Below, one piece after another: positions 1 to 9,213 of a DNA stretch of 64,000 nt (positions are counted from its first letter, which is position 1; the number at the start of each line of letters is the position of its first letter). A program made the position numbers and the translations under genes. Under the pieces are notes generated by a model that was not told the origin of the DNA, ran no database searches, and worked only from the letters and a program-made list of their open reading frames with translations. The stretch comes from Mesorhizobium tamadayense (GTDB lineage Bacteria; Pseudomonadota; Alphaproteobacteria; Rhizobiales; Rhizobiaceae), in the NCBI RefSeq assembly GCF_003863365.1, contig NZ_RQXT01000002.1, forward strand, positions 186,001 to 250,000. Reading direction: 5' to 3'.

Positions 1-261
1 GCCAAGGCCGAGCACCGCGTCGTCGACACCGGCCCCTACGGGCTGGTCCGTCATCCGATCTATACCGGCCTGCTGCTGGCGATCTTCGCCACCATGGCGG
101 CGAAGGGCACTGTCTGGGGCATCGCCAGCGCCGCCCTGCTCACCATCGGCATCGTCATGAAGGCAAGGCTGGAAGAGCGCTTCCTGCGCGGCGAGCTCGG
201 AGCAGCCTATGACGATTATATGAAGCGCGTTCCGATGCTGGTGCCCTTCGCGCCGGCCTGA
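1..261 (+). CDS. Isoprenylcysteine carboxylmethyltransferase-family membrane protein (C-terminal part)
   Basis: The frame is open from the first base of the window and ends at TGA 259-261, so only the last 86 residues are present and the start lies outside. The fragment carries the motif RHPIYTGLLL, which in the ICMT/PEMT-like family forms part of the S-adenosylmethionine/substrate pocket. A hydrophobic stretch follows (residues 25-50), and then the typical LEERFL...YDDYMKRVP tail. Members are integral inner-membrane methyltransferases; the substrate of bacterial paralogues is usually unknown. The next gene is convergent, with only 11 bp between stop codons, so nothing about an operon can be inferred from this side. 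The family call is good; the specific substrate is not known. Confidence 0.75.
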   Translation, partial: AKAEHRVVDTGPYGLVRHPIYTGLLLAIFATMAAKGTVWGIASAALLTIGIVMKARLEERFLRGELGAAYDDYMKRVPMLVPFAPA

Positions 262-272
262 GCCGGATTGGG

Positions 273-1394
273 CTACAGCATCTTGAGAAGCGCGCCACCG
301 ATCGAATAACCAGCGCCGAAAGCACAGAGCAGGCCGAAATCGCCGGCCTTCATGTCGGCATGGTTCTCCTCGAGCGCCACGATGGCGCCGGCGCCGGCCG
401 TGTTGCCGAGCCGCTCCAGCACCATCGGCGCGCGGTCATGATCGACATCGTGGCCGAAGGCAAGTTTCAGGATCATCGCATTCATGCGCGCATTGGCCTG
501 ATGCAGCCAGAAGCGGCGGATGCCTTGCGGCGTCAGCCCATGCTCGGCCAGGAACTCGACGATGAATTTGTGGCCGGCGACAGTGACTTCCTTGAACACC
601 TTGTTGCCGACCTGCTTGATCAGGTTGCCCTCCAGGTTGATCATGTAGGGATCGTCCTGGGCGGTGCGGGTGTGGTAGCCGAGATTCGTGCGGATGTTGT
701 TCGACAATTGCGTCCAGGTGCGCGTGTCGAGCACCTCGAAGCGCCCCGGCCGCTTCTCGCCTTGGTTGAGCCCTTCGACGATCATGGCCACCGAAGCGTC
801 ACCGAAGATGAAATGCGTCTGCCGGTCGCGAAAGTTGAGATGGCCGGTGATGATCTCGGGCGTCGACACCAGGATGCGCTTGTGCGCCCCTGCCCTGACC
901 AGGTTGACCGCGATGTGCAGCGCGGCTGCGGCCGATGAGCAACCGAGCCCCATGTCGAAGCCGGCGCCCTTGGTGCCCAGCGCCTGCTGCATCTCGATGG
1001 CGATCGCCGGATAAGGCCGCTGATGGTGCGAGGCCGAGCAGATCACCAGATCGATGTCCGACGGTTCGACGCCGGCATGGGCGATCGCCTTTCTCGCCGA
1101 AGCGACGCCGAACTCCGCCTCCAGCGACAGCGCATCGTCCGGCCGCGCCGGAATGCGCGGCGCCATGCGGGTCGGGTCGAGGATGCCCTCGCGCTCGACC
1201 ACATGGCGCGTCCGCACGCCCGACGCATGGACGATGAACTCACTGTCCGATTTCTGCAGCGGCGTCTTGCCGGTGGCGGCGCGGCGCGCATTCTCGATGT
1301 CGACCCAGCGGTTGAAGCTCTCGACCAGCTCTTCATTGGTGATGACAGGTTCGGGGATTTCGGCGCCGATGCCGCTGATGATGACGCGATGCAT
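273..1394 (-). CDS. Beta-ketoacyl-ACP synthase III-like protein (FabH2/PA3286 type)
   Basis: This 373-residue thiolase-fold condensing enzyme has the full KAS III triad: Cys in GLGCSSAAAA (about residue 152), His in FWLHQANARMN (about 298) and Asn in RLGNTAGAGA (about 331). It is about 50 residues longer than classical FabH. It resembles the longer group, which as known for Pseudomonas PA3286 can take acyl-CoA from beta-oxidation into fatty acid synthesis; that role here is inference. An in-frame TTG lies six bases upstream, but ATG 1394 (MHRVIISG) is preferred although no strong ribosome-binding site is visible. It stands alone, reading towards the methyltransferase fragment, with no fatty-acid genes next to it. 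Confidence 0.85.
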   Translation of the reverse strand: MHRVIISGIGAEIPEPVITNEELVESFNRWVDIENARRAATGKTPLQKSDSEFIVHASGVRTRHVVEREGILDPTRMAPRIPARPDDALSLEAEFGVASARKAIAHAGVEPSDIDLVICSASHHQRPYPAIAIEMQQALGTKGAGFDMGLGCSSAAAALHIAVNLVRAGAHKRILVSTPEIITGHLNFRDRQTHFIFGDASVAMIVEGLNQGEKRPGRFEVLDTRTWTQLSNNIRTNLGYHTRTAQDDPYMINLEGNLIKQVGNKVFKEVTVAGHKFIVEFLAEHGLTPQGIRRFWLHQANARMNAMILKLAFGHDVDHDRAPMVLERLGNTAGAGAIVALEENHADMKAGDFGLLCAFGAGYSIGGALLKML

Positions 1395-1517
1395 GTCCAA
1401 TCCGTCCGACGTGCGGCCTTGGTGCCGAAGCGGGCTACCCTTGTCGCATTTGGCCGGTTTATGCCAGCTTAAACCTCAGTTGCGCGCGGCTATCGCGATG
1501 AATTGACCGGAAGGCGG

Positions 1518-2285
1518 TCAGGCCCGCTTGGCGATGATGAAGATGCGAGGGAAACGCAGCAGCACCTTGCCGGTCGCCGTCTTCGGGTAGGCCTGTGCGA
1601 TCTTGGCGGTATAGCTTTCGAGGAATATCCTCTTCTCATCCGCATCGAGCAGATCGAGAAACGGCTTCAGCCCCGTCGCCTTGACCCATTCGACGATCGC
1701 TTCCGCGTCGGCCAGCGGATGGTTGTAGATCGTGTGCCAGATATCCACGCGGTCGGCGAGCGGCGACAGAAGATCGTAGTAGAAGGAAACCGGCGGCAGC
1801 GGCGCGCGAGCGGCACCCTTGAGCTTGGCCGAGAACGGCATCTCGGCCGCCGTATCACGCATCAGCTGATGCGAGGGCTCGCCGAGATTGTCGGGCATCT
1901 GAATGGCCAAGGCGCCGCCGGGTGCCAGCAATCCCATCAGCCGCTGGAACACCGCCGGATGCTCCGGCAGCCACTGGAAGACCGCGTTGGCGAAGATGAC
2001 GTCCACCGGAAGCTCGGGCTGCCAGGCGGCAGCATCCGCGAGTGCGAAATTGACGTTGGGCAGCCGAACCTTCGCCTTCTCGATCATATCGGGCGAGGTG
2101 TCGAAGCCGCTGACCTCGGCATCCGGCCAGCGATCGACCAGAAGCTCGGTCGAATTGCCTGGACCGCAGCCGATGTCGACGACCCGTCGCGGGAAGTCGA
2201 CCGGGACTTGCGCAACCAAATCCCGCGCGGGCCGCGTGCGCTCGTCCTCGAACTTGAGATATTGGGCGGCGGACCAGTCAGCCAT
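1518..2285 (-). CDS. tam: Trans-aconitate 2-methyltransferase
   Basis: This 255-residue class I S-adenosylmethionine-dependent methyltransferase has the expected length for Tam. The N-terminus ([17 protein letters not shown]) is the characteristic Tam opening. The SAM-binding motif [13 protein letters not shown], is followed by the acidic strand-2 motif VSGFDTSP and by [12 protein letters not shown]. Tam methylates trans-aconitate, a spontaneous by-product that inhibits aconitase, in the cytoplasm. ATG 2285 is preceded by a strong ribosome-binding site (GGAGG 5 nt upstream). The gene lies 38 bp downstream of ettA on the same strand and may be cotranscribed with it. Confidence 0.92.
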   Translation of the reverse strand: MADWSAAQYLKFEDERTRPARDLVAQVPVDFPRRVVDIGCGPGNSTELLVDRWPDAEVSGFDTSPDMIEKAKVRLPNVNFALADAAAWQPELPVDVIFANAVFQWLPEHPAVFQRLMGLLAPGGALAIQMPDNLGEPSHQLMRDTAAEMPFSAKLKGAARAPLPPVSFYYDLLSPLADRVDIWHTIYNHPLADAEAIVEWVKATGLKPFLDLLDADEKRIFLESYTAKIAQAYPKTATGKVLLRFPRIFIIAKRA

Positions 2286-2323
2286 TTGACCTCCTCACCT
2301 GCCTCGTCGCCCCTACCTTGACC

Positions 2324-3973
2324 CTACCTTGTCAGCCGCTTGTGCGTCATGCGGTGCGGGGCGGCCGCTTCGGCACCCAGCCGGCGAAGCTTGTCCTTCT
2401 CATATTCCTCGAAGTTGCCTTCGAACCATTCGACATGGGCGTCGCCCTCGAAGGCGAGCATGTGGGTCGCCATGCGGTCAAGGAACATGCGGTCGTGGCT
2501 GATGATGACCGCGCAGCCGGCATAGGCTTCCAGCGCGTCTTCCAGCGCGCTCAGCGTTTCGGTGTCGAGGTCGTTGGTCGGTTCGTCGAGCAGCAGCACA
2601 TTGCCGCCGCCCTTCAGCATCTTGGCCAGGTGCACGCGGTTGCGCTGGCCGCCCGAAAGGTTGCCGACCTTCTGCTGCTGGTCGCCGCCACGGAAGTTGA
2701 AGGACGAGCAGTAGGCGCGGCTGTTGACCTCGTGCTTGCCGAGCTTGATGACTTCGGCGCCGCCGGAGACTTCTTCCCACACGGTCTTGTTCGGGTCGAG
2801 CGCGTCGCGGCTCTGGTCGACATAGCCCAACCTCGCCGTCTCGCCGATGCGGATCGATCCGGCATCCGGTTTTTCCTGGCCGGTGAACATCTTGAACAGC
2901 GTCGTCTTGCCGGCGCCGTTCGGGCCGATTACGCCGACGATGCCGCCCGGCGGCAGCTTGAACGACAGGTTCTCGATCAAAAGCTCATCGCCAAAACCCT
3001 TGTTGAGGCTCTCGACCTCGATAACGACGTTGCCGAGGCGCTCGCTCGCCGGGATGACGATCTGGGTGTCGGTCGGTTTGCGGTTCTGCGACTGCTCGAC
3101 CAGTTCCTCATAGGCCTTGATACGCGCCTTGGACTTGGTCTGGCGCGCCTTAGGCGAGGACTGGATCCACTCGCGCTCGCGCCAGATCGCCTTCTGGCGG
3201 GAGTCGTCCTCGCGGCCTTCCTGGATCAAGCGCTTGGCCTTGGCGTCGAGATATTTGGTGTAGTTGCCCTCGTAGGGGATGCCGCGGCCGCGGTCGAGCT
3301 CGAGGATCCAGCCGGTAACGTTGTCGAGGAAGTAGCGGTCGTGGGTGATGATCAGCACCGAGCCCGGATAGTCGCGCAGGTGCTTTTCCAGCCACTGCGT
3401 GGTCTCGGCGTCGAGATGGTTGGTCGGCTCGTCGAGCAGCAGCAGATCGGGTTGCTCGAGCAGCAGCCGGCAGAGCGCGACGCGGCGACGCTCGCCGCCC
3501 GACAGGTTCGTCACCTCGGAATCGGCCGGCGGGCACTGCAGCGCGTCCATCGCCATCTCGATCTGCTGCTCGAGGTCCCACAGGTTCAGCCGGTCCATCT
3601 CGTCCTGGAGCTTGGCCGACTCGTCGGCCGTCTCGTCGGAATAGTTCATCATCAGCTCGTTGTAGCGCTCGATGATGGCGGTCTTCCTGGCAACGCCGAC
3701 CATGACGTTTTCGAGCACGGTCTTGTTGGGGTCGAGCTGCGGCTCCTGCGCCAGGTAGCCCACGGTCGCGCCCTCGGCCAGCCACGCCTCGCCCTGATAT
3801 TCCTTGTCGAGCCCGGCCATGATGCGCAGGATGGTCGACTTGCCCGAGCCGTTGGGGCCGAGAATGCCGATCTTGGCGTCCGGATAGAACGACAGGTGAA
3901 CGTTATCGAGCACCTTCTTGGTGCCGTAGGCCTTCGACAGGCCGGACATGTGATAGATGAACTGGCGAGCCAC
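2324..3973 (-). CDS. ettA: Energy-dependent translational throttle protein EttA (ABC-F)
   Basis: This 549-residue ABC-F ATPase has no membrane domain. It carries two nucleotide-binding domains: Walker A GPNGSGKST, signature LSGGERRR and Walker B LLLDEPTNHLD in the first, then GPNGAGKTT, LSGGQRNR and LLLDEPTNDLD in the second. The linker region that inserts at the ribosomal E site lies between them. The start is taken as GTG 3973 (VARQFIYHMSGLSK), because AGGGA lies 8-12 nt upstream and the length then matches the family (about 555). The frame stays open to 4165, but that extension is not EttA-like. EttA binds the ribosomal E site and gates elongation according to ADP/ATP ratio. Confidence 0.93.
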   Translation of the reverse strand: MARQFIYHMSGLSKAYGTKKVLDNVHLSFYPDAKIGILGPNGSGKSTILRIMAGLDKEYQGEAWLAEGATVGYLAQEPQLDPNKTVLENVMVGVARKTAIIERYNELMMNYSDETADESAKLQDEMDRLNLWDLEQQIEMAMDALQCPPADSEVTNLSGGERRRVALCRLLLEQPDLLLLDEPTNHLDAETTQWLEKHLRDYPGSVLIITHDRYFLDNVTGWILELDRGRGIPYEGNYTKYLDAKAKRLIQEGREDDSRQKAIWREREWIQSSPKARQTKSKARIKAYEELVEQSQNRKPTDTQIVIPASERLGNVVIEVESLNKGFGDELLIENLSFKLPPGGIVGVIGPNGAGKTTLFKMFTGQEKPDAGSIRIGETARLGYVDQSRDALDPNKTVWEEVSGGAEVIKLGKHEVNSRAYCSSFNFRGGDQQQKVGNLSGGQRNRVHLAKMLKGGGNVLLLDEPTNDLDTETLSALEDALEAYAGCAVIISHDRMFLDRMATHMLAFEGDAHVEWFEGNFEEYEKDKLRRLGAEAAAPHRMTHKRLTR

Positions 3974-4125
3974 GCGTGCTTTCCCTGGAACTGAGGTGTC
4001 AGGTTGGATGGGGTTGCGCGGTATGTAGGCGATGAAGCGCCGAACGGCAATCGCTTTCGGCACATCGCGATCTTTCACCAACCGGGAGTCCCGTCCGGTT
4101 TGGCGGCCAAGCCTGGCGTGGCGCC

Positions 4126-5127
4126 CTACTGGAACCCGATCGCGTCGACCGTGCCCTTCGGGCAACCGGCCTTGCCTGTCGGCGCCGAGGCTGTGAGCAG
4201 GTCGGCGAGCTTGGTGTCAGGGCCGACCGGACCGGAGAGACCGAGCGTCAGCTCGCCGATCAGCCGCCGGCCGCTCGACGGATCGACCAGGCACGAGACG
4301 CGCACGCGGTCGCCGGCACCCTTGCCAAAGGCTTGGTCGAAAGCATCACGGATCTGGTCCGATGTCAGCTGCTTGCCGATGTTCTTGGTGAAGAGATCGC
4401 GCACCGGCGAAGCGTTCACCGCCCGCATCAAATTGAGCGCGTCGGAGAAATACTCCTGCTGGCCCTTGCCGTAGCAGGTGCCGTGCTTGATCCACTCGTG
4501 ACGCTCCAGCTTGGAAGCCGTGCCCGGCATCACCTGGTCGAGCTCGGCGCGCGTGTTGGCATCGAGATCGACGGGCGGCAGATCGCCCCAATGCGCGGGG
4601 TTGTCGTTGGCCTTGTCGCCCGCCGACACTTGGCAATAGAAATTGCCGTTCGGCTGCGGCCACAGCCCATGCAGCGTGAAGTGCGAAGCGTCGAACTCGT
4701 TGGGGTTCTGCGCCTTGCATTCAGGCTTGCTGGCCTTGGTCTCGCAGAAGGCCGGCTGCCAGCTCAGCGCGAAGACATATTCAGGCTTGCCGGAACCAGG
4801 CTGCGACGGCTTGGTCTGGCCGGCGGGAGCCGACGCGCTGCCGCCGGTGACGTGGCCGCAACTGATCTTCACCCAACGCCGCTCCGGATCGGCGCCAGGA
4901 ACCTGGATGAGATAGTGCGTGGGGTCGTCCTTGTTGCCGGCGAGAAGCTGGTAGCTGTGTCCTGCTTGCGTGGACACGTTGCCGGGGTTCTTGCCGCTCT
5001 TGATGGCCTGCGTCGCCGGACAGGCGCTGTCGGCCACGAAGGTGCCGCTCATCTTGACATCGGCCTGCGCCGCGCCGGCGCCGGCCACAGCCAACAAGAT
5101 CGAACCCCATAGTGCCCAAACCCGCAT
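4126..5127 (-). CDS. Secreted ribonuclease T2 family protein
   Basis: This 333-residue RNase T2 homologue has both catalytic signatures: CAS-1 as FTLHGLWPQ and CAS-2 as HEWIKHGTCYG, each with its catalytic histidine. Several cysteines around them fit disulfide formation outside the cytoplasm. The N-terminus MRVWALWGSILLAVAGAGA...AQA is a signal peptide. An upstream region of about 90 residues precedes the enzyme domain, so the protein is longer than a minimal T2 enzyme. ATG 5127 is chosen over an ATG seven codons upstream because GGGAGAG lies just upstream of it. The expected role is periplasmic or extracellular RNA degradation through 2',3'-cyclic phosphates. It is transcribed towards ettA but separated from its start by about 150 bp. 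Confidence 0.88.
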   Translation of the reverse strand: MRVWALWGSILLAVAGAGAAQADVKMSGTFVADSACPATQAIKSGKNPGNVSTQAGHSYQLLAGNKDDPTHYLIQVPGADPERRWVKISCGHVTGGSASAPAGQTKPSQPGSGKPEYVFALSWQPAFCETKASKPECKAQNPNEFDASHFTLHGLWPQPNGNFYCQVSAGDKANDNPAHWGDLPPVDLDANTRAELDQVMPGTASKLERHEWIKHGTCYGKGQQEYFSDALNLMRAVNASPVRDLFTKNIGKQLTSDQIRDAFDQAFGKGAGDRVRVSCLVDPSSGRRLIGELTLGLSGPVGPDTKLADLLTASAPTGKAGCPKGTVDAIGFQ

Positions 5128-5328
5128 TCGCGCTCTCCCGGCGATCATCGAACCGTATTGGATTCGTCACAATAGAACAGGCGACGTGTCAGAATTGCGA
5201 TCTTTTTCACCGCGCGAAAATAATCCCCAGCAGAGCGATGGGCGCATCCTCTCTCGATACGGTCGAAACGATCGCGCTCTCTTGACGCCGCTGAAACCCT
5301 CGCCCATCAGTCGTGAAGGGAGCGAGAC

Positions 5329-6261
5329 ATGCCATTCGACAAGCAGACCAGGCTGGCTTCACCGACCGGGGCCGACCTAAACCTCTATGTGAGACATGCG
5401 CAGACGACCCCACGTGCCGTGATCCAGATCAATCACGGCCTAGGCGAGCATGCTGCGCGTTATGCCCGCTTTGCCGATTTCCTCGCCCCGCGCGGCTTCC
5501 ATATCTACGCCCATGACCATCGCGGCCATGGCACGACAAAGGCGCCCGACGCGCCGCTCGGCAGGTTCGCCGACGTCGACGGCATCGCCAAGGTGATCGC
5601 CGATGTCGGCGCGGTCCACGATCTGATCGCCGCCGAGCATCCGGGACTGCCGGTCATTGTCTTCGGCCATTCGCTCGGCGCCTCGATCGCGCTGAACTTC
5701 GTGCTCAGCCATTCCGGGCGCGTCCATGCCGCCGCGATCTGGAACGGCAATTTCTCGCAGGGCCTGCTCGGGCAGCTTGCGCTGGGCATTCTCGGCTGGG
5801 AGCGGATGCGGCTGGGCTCCGACGTGCCGTCGCGGCTGCTGCCGAAGCTCACCTTCCAGGCCTGGGGCAAGGCCGTGCCCAACCGCCGGACCTTGTTCGA
5901 CTGGCTGTCCCGCGACCCGGCCGAGGTCGACAAATACATCGCCGATCCGCTCTGCGGCTGGGACGCCTCGGTGTCGATGTGGCGCGATGTGGTCAAGATG
6001 GCGCTCCACGTCGGCAAGGATTCGAGCTTCGCAGCCGTGCGCCGCGACCTATTCGTCAACCTCGTAGGCGGAGAGAGAGACCCCGCTTCCGACTACGGCA
6101 AGGCGGTCAACCATCTCGCGCGGCGCATGGACACAATGGGCTTTTCGAATCTGGTTTCAAAGGTTTACGCCGAGACCCGCCACGAAAGCCTGAACGAGGT
6201 CAATCGGGACATCGTCATGAACGATTTCGCCGCGTGGGCCCACAGCGTGCTCAAATCCTGA
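5329..6261 (+). CDS. Alpha/beta hydrolase, lysophospholipase/monoacylglycerol lipase type
   Basis: This 310-residue protein has the PldB/MGL-type alpha/beta-hydrolase pattern. The oxyanion region is INHGLGEHAARY and the second signature is AHDHRGHG. The nucleophile elbow is GHSLGAS with Ser115, the acid is probably Asp in GGERDPAS, and the histidine lies in ETRHESLNE near residue 285. There is no signal peptide, so it should act in the cytoplasm on lysophospholipids, monoacylglycerols or related esters; the exact substrate cannot be read from sequence. AGGGAG precedes ATG 5329. It is monocistronic or leads into the CoA-transferase gene 81 bp downstream. Confidence 0.85.
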   Translation: MPFDKQTRLASPTGADLNLYVRHAQTTPRAVIQINHGLGEHAARYARFADFLAPRGFHIYAHDHRGHGTTKAPDAPLGRFADVDGIAKVIADVGAVHDLIAAEHPGLPVIVFGHSLGASIALNFVLSHSGRVHAAAIWNGNFSQGLLGQLALGILGWERMRLGSDVPSRLLPKLTFQAWGKAVPNRRTLFDWLSRDPAEVDKYIADPLCGWDASVSMWRDVVKMALHVGKDSSFAAVRRDLFVNLVGGERDPASDYGKAVNHLARRMDTMGFSNLVSKVYAETRHESLNEVNRDIVMNDFAAWAHSVLKS

Positions 6262-6342
6262 TCCGCCTTGGCCCATTGCAAGGGCCGTGACAGGGGCGGC
6301 TGCTATTGATAGAGGCTGCGCTTCATTAAACCACGGTGATCC

Positions 6343-7518
6343 ATGACTGAGCCTCCGCTGAAAGGCATCCGCGTTGTCGAGCTCGCCCGCATCCTGGCAG
6401 GCCCTTGGGCCGGGCAGTTGCTCGCCGATCTCGGCGCCGATGTCATCAAGGTCGAGAGCCCGGACGGCGGCGATGATACCCGCAGATGGGGCCCGCCCTT
6501 CGTCATGAGCCATGACGGCGAGAACCTCTCGGCGGCTTATTATCACTCCTGCAATCGCGGCAAGCGCTCGATCGCCATCGATTTCTCCAAGCCCGAGGGC
6601 GCCGACACGCTGCGCCGCCTCATCGCCACCGCCGATGTGCTGATCGAGAACTTCAAGCTCGGCGGCCTGAAGAAATACGGCCTCGATTATGAAAGCCTGG
6701 GGAAGATCAACCCGCGCCTCGTCTATTGCTCGATCACCGGTTTCGGCCAGACCGGCCCATACGCGCCGCGCGCGGGCTACGACTTCATCATCCAGGCCAT
6801 GGCCGGGATGATGTCGATCACCGGCGAGGCCGGCCGCGAGCCGCAGAAGGCGGGCGTCGCCATCTCCGATCTGTTCACCGGCCTCTATTCGGTGATCGCG
6901 ATCCAGGCCGCGCTGCGCCACGCCGAGAACACCGGCGAAGGCCAGCACATCGACATGGCGCTCTTCGACAGCCAGGTCTCGGCGCTCGGCAACCAGAACC
7001 TCAACTATCTCGTCTCCGGCAAGTCGCCGGTGCAGATGGGCAACGCCCATATGAACATAGCGCCCTACGAGGTGCTGCCGGTAAAGGACGGCCACATCAT
7101 CCTTGCGGTCGGCAATGACAGCCAGTTCAGCAAGTTCTGCGCCGTCGTCGGCCTCGCCGAGTTGCCCGCCAATCCGGATTTCGCCACCAATCCCGCCCGC
7201 GTCGCCAACAGGGCGGAGCTGCGCAAGCGGCTCATCGAGACGCTGAAGACGTGGGATCGCGACCCGCTGCTGGCGAAGCTGGAAGCCGCAAGCGTGCCGG
7301 CAAGCCCGATCAACACGATCGGCCAGATGTTTGCCGATCCGCAAACGATCGCGCGCGGCATGCGGCTCGACCTCGACGACGGCCACGGCAACCTCCTGCC
7401 CTCGGTGCGCGCGCCGATGGTGATGTCCGGCACCCCGCTCGTCTATGCGCGCCCCTCGCCGCGTCTCGGCGAGCACACAGAGGAAATTCTTGCCGAACTG
7501 GAGAGGTCAGCGAAATGA
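6343..7518 (+). CDS. Class III (CaiB/BaiF) CoA-transferase
   Basis: This 391-residue protein shows the family III CoA-transferase pattern: an N-terminal VVELARILAGPWAGQLLADLGADVIKVE, the GKRSI segment, and RAGYDFIIQAMAG with the conserved catalytic aspartate at about residue 147. These enzymes move CoA between carboxylic acids through a covalent aspartyl-CoA thioester. Its stop overlaps the start of the downstream ThDP enzyme (ATGA, 7515-7518), so translation of the two is coupled and the products probably act in sequence on one acyl-CoA. The layout recalls formyl-CoA transferase/oxalyl-CoA decarboxylase, but the partner here is not oxalyl-CoA-decarboxylase-like, so the substrate is left open. 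Confidence 0.88.
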   Translation: MTEPPLKGIRVVELARILAGPWAGQLLADLGADVIKVESPDGGDDTRRWGPPFVMSHDGENLSAAYYHSCNRGKRSIAIDFSKPEGADTLRRLIATADVLIENFKLGGLKKYGLDYESLGKINPRLVYCSITGFGQTGPYAPRAGYDFIIQAMAGMMSITGEAGREPQKAGVAISDLFTGLYSVIAIQAALRHAENTGEGQHIDMALFDSQVSALGNQNLNYLVSGKSPVQMGNAHMNIAPYEVLPVKDGHIILAVGNDSQFSKFCAVVGLAELPANPDFATNPARVANRAELRKRLIETLKTWDRDPLLAKLEAASVPASPINTIGQMFADPQTIARGMRLDLDDGHGNLLPSVRAPMVMSGTPLVYARPSPRLGEHTEEILAELERSAK

Positions 7519-9164
7519 AGACCGGCGGACAACTGATCGTCGAGGCGCTGGAAGCGAACGGCACCGACCGCATCTTCTGCGTGCCAGGCGAATCCTATCT
7601 CGCGGTGCTCGACGCGCTGCATGATTCATCCATTCGCACCATCGTCTGCCGACAGGAGGGCGGTGCCGCCATGATGGCCGACTGCCAGGGGCGGCTGACC
7701 GGCAAGCCCGGCATCTGCTTCGTCACCCGCGGCCCCGGCGCCACCAACGCCTCGGCCGGCATCCATATCGCCATGCAGGATTCGGTGCCGCTGATCCTGT
7801 TCATCGGCCAGGTCGCCAGCCACGCCAAGGAGCGCGAGGCCTTCCAGGAGGTCGACTACAAGCGCTTCTTCGGCGACATCGCCAAATGGGTTGTTGAGAT
7901 CGACGATGCCTCGCGCATTCCGGAATTCGTCACCCGCGCCTTCGCGGTCGCGACGTCGGGCAGGCCCGGCCCCGTGGTCATCTCGCTGCCGGAGGACATG
8001 CTGACCAGCGAGGTTGAGGCGCCGGAAGCGCTTCCGCACACGCCGGTCGAGACGCGCCCCGGTGAGGCTGAGCTCGACGCGCTGGAAATGCTGCTGAGCA
8101 GTGCAAAGCGCCCGTTCGTCATCCTCGGCGGCACACGCTGGGACGAGGAAGCGGTGGCGCGGATGCGCGTGATCGCCGAGGCATGGTCGCTGCCCGTGGG
8201 ATGCTCTTTCCGCCGCCAGATGCTTTTCGATCATCTTCATGCGAGCTACGCCGGCGATGTCGGCATCGGCATCAATCCAAAGCTAGCGGCGCAGATCAAG
8301 GCGGCCGACGTCGTGCTGCTGATAGGCGGCCGCATGGGCGAGATGCCGTCCTCCGACTACACGCTGCTGAAGAGCCCCTACCCCGACCAGGCGCTGGTGC
8401 ATGTCCAAGCCGATGCCGGCGAGCTCGGCCGCGTCTATCGGCCGACGCTGGCGATCAACGCCTCACCATCGGCTTTCGTCGAGGCTTTCGCTAAGCGCAA
8501 GCCGGCCGGCACGCCGTCCTGGGCAAATGAGACGGCGAAAGCTCACGCCGCCTATCTCGAATGGTCGACGCCGCCCCAGACCGGGCCAGGCGCCGTCCAG
8601 ATGGGACCGATCATGAACTATCTGGAAAAGGCGCTGCCGGAGGACGCCATCCTCACCAACGGCGCGGGGAACTACGCCACCTGGGTGCATCGCTTCCACC
8701 GCTCCCGCCGCTTCGCCACGCAGGCGGCTCCCACCTCAGGCTCGATGGGCTACGGCACGCCGGCCGCTGTCGCCGCCAAGGCGCTGTTTCCAGATCGCGA
8801 AGTCATCGCTTTTGCCGGCGACGGCTGCTTCCTGATGAACGGCCAGGAGTTCGCCACCGCCGTGCAGTACAATCTCCCGATCATCGTCATCGTCGTCAAC
8901 AACGGCATCTACGGCACGATCCGCATGCACCAGGAACGCGAATATCCTGGCCGCGTCGTCGCCACCGACCTCAAGAACCCGGACTTCGCCGCCCTTGCCC
9001 GCGCCTATGGCGGCCATGGCGAGACGGTCGAAAAGACCGAAGACTTCGCTGCCGCGTTCGAACGCGCGCGCGCCAGCGGCAGGCCGGCGATCGTCGAGAT
9101 CAGGCTCGATCCCGAAGCGATCACGCCGACCCGCACGCTGACGCAGATACGCAACAAGTCCTGA
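7515..9164 (+). CDS. Thiamine diphosphate-dependent enzyme, acetolactate-synthase-like
   Basis: This 549-residue protein has the three-domain architecture of the ThDP decarboxylase/acetolactate synthase family. The N-terminal PYR domain has the catalytic glutamate in VCRQEGGAAMMA (Glu48). A central domain follows, and the C-terminal PP domain has the ThDP motif beginning AGDGCFLMNGQEF and ending IVVNN. No regulatory-subunit gene is nearby, which argues against true anabolic acetolactate synthase. ATG 7515 overlaps the CoA-transferase stop (ATGA) and has GGAGAGG upstream inside that gene. Likely roles are decarboxylation or carboligation of a 2-oxo acid or acyl-CoA made by the partner enzyme; this is inference. 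Confidence 0.85.
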   Translation: MKTGGQLIVEALEANGTDRIFCVPGESYLAVLDALHDSSIRTIVCRQEGGAAMMADCQGRLTGKPGICFVTRGPGATNASAGIHIAMQDSVPLILFIGQVASHAKEREAFQEVDYKRFFGDIAKWVVEIDDASRIPEFVTRAFAVATSGRPGPVVISLPEDMLTSEVEAPEALPHTPVETRPGEAELDALEMLLSSAKRPFVILGGTRWDEEAVARMRVIAEAWSLPVGCSFRRQMLFDHLHASYAGDVGIGINPKLAAQIKAADVVLLIGGRMGEMPSSDYTLLKSPYPDQALVHVQADAGELGRVYRPTLAINASPSAFVEAFAKRKPAGTPSWANETAKAHAAYLEWSTPPQTGPGAVQMGPIMNYLEKALPEDAILTNGAGNYATWVHRFHRSRRFATQAAPTSGSMGYGTPAAVAAKALFPDREVIAFAGDGCFLMNGQEFATAVQYNLPIIVIVVNNGIYGTIRMHQEREYPGRVVATDLKNPDFAALARAYGGHGETVEKTEDFAAAFERARASGRPAIVEIRLDPEAITPTRTLTQIRNKS

Positions 9165-9173
9165 TCCACAGAA

Positions 9174-9193
9174 AGAGGCGGTTGGCCGCCTCT
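9174..9193. terminator. Hairpin between convergent genes
   Basis: A perfect 8-bp stem (AGAGGCGG / CCGCCTCT) with a TTGG loop lies 10 bp past the ThDP-enzyme stop and 20 bp from the stop of the convergent CHRD gene. A pyrimidine-rich tract follows on the + strand, without a true T-run. It is probably a shared terminator. Confidence 0.55.
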
Positions 9194-9213
9194 CTTCTGC
9201 CGGCAGGAACCTG

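Noticed and set aside
2318..3994. Long open frame on the + strand opposite ettA, and similar long antisense frames opposite the dihydropyrimidinase, tamA, tamB and macroglobulin genes
   Set aside because: They mirror the codon structure of real genes in high-GC DNA, have low-complexity Arg/Ala/His-rich translations and no recognisable domains or ribosome-binding sites.
3974..4165. Upstream extension of ettA to 4165
   Set aside because: The extra 64 residues have no similarity to the EttA N-terminus and overlap the RNase T2 end; GTG 3973 has a good ribosome-binding site.
6343..9164. Oxalate degradation pair frc-oxc
   Set aside because: The ThDP protein follows the acetolactate-synthase pattern (VCRQEGGAAMMA) rather than that of oxalyl-CoA decarboxylase.
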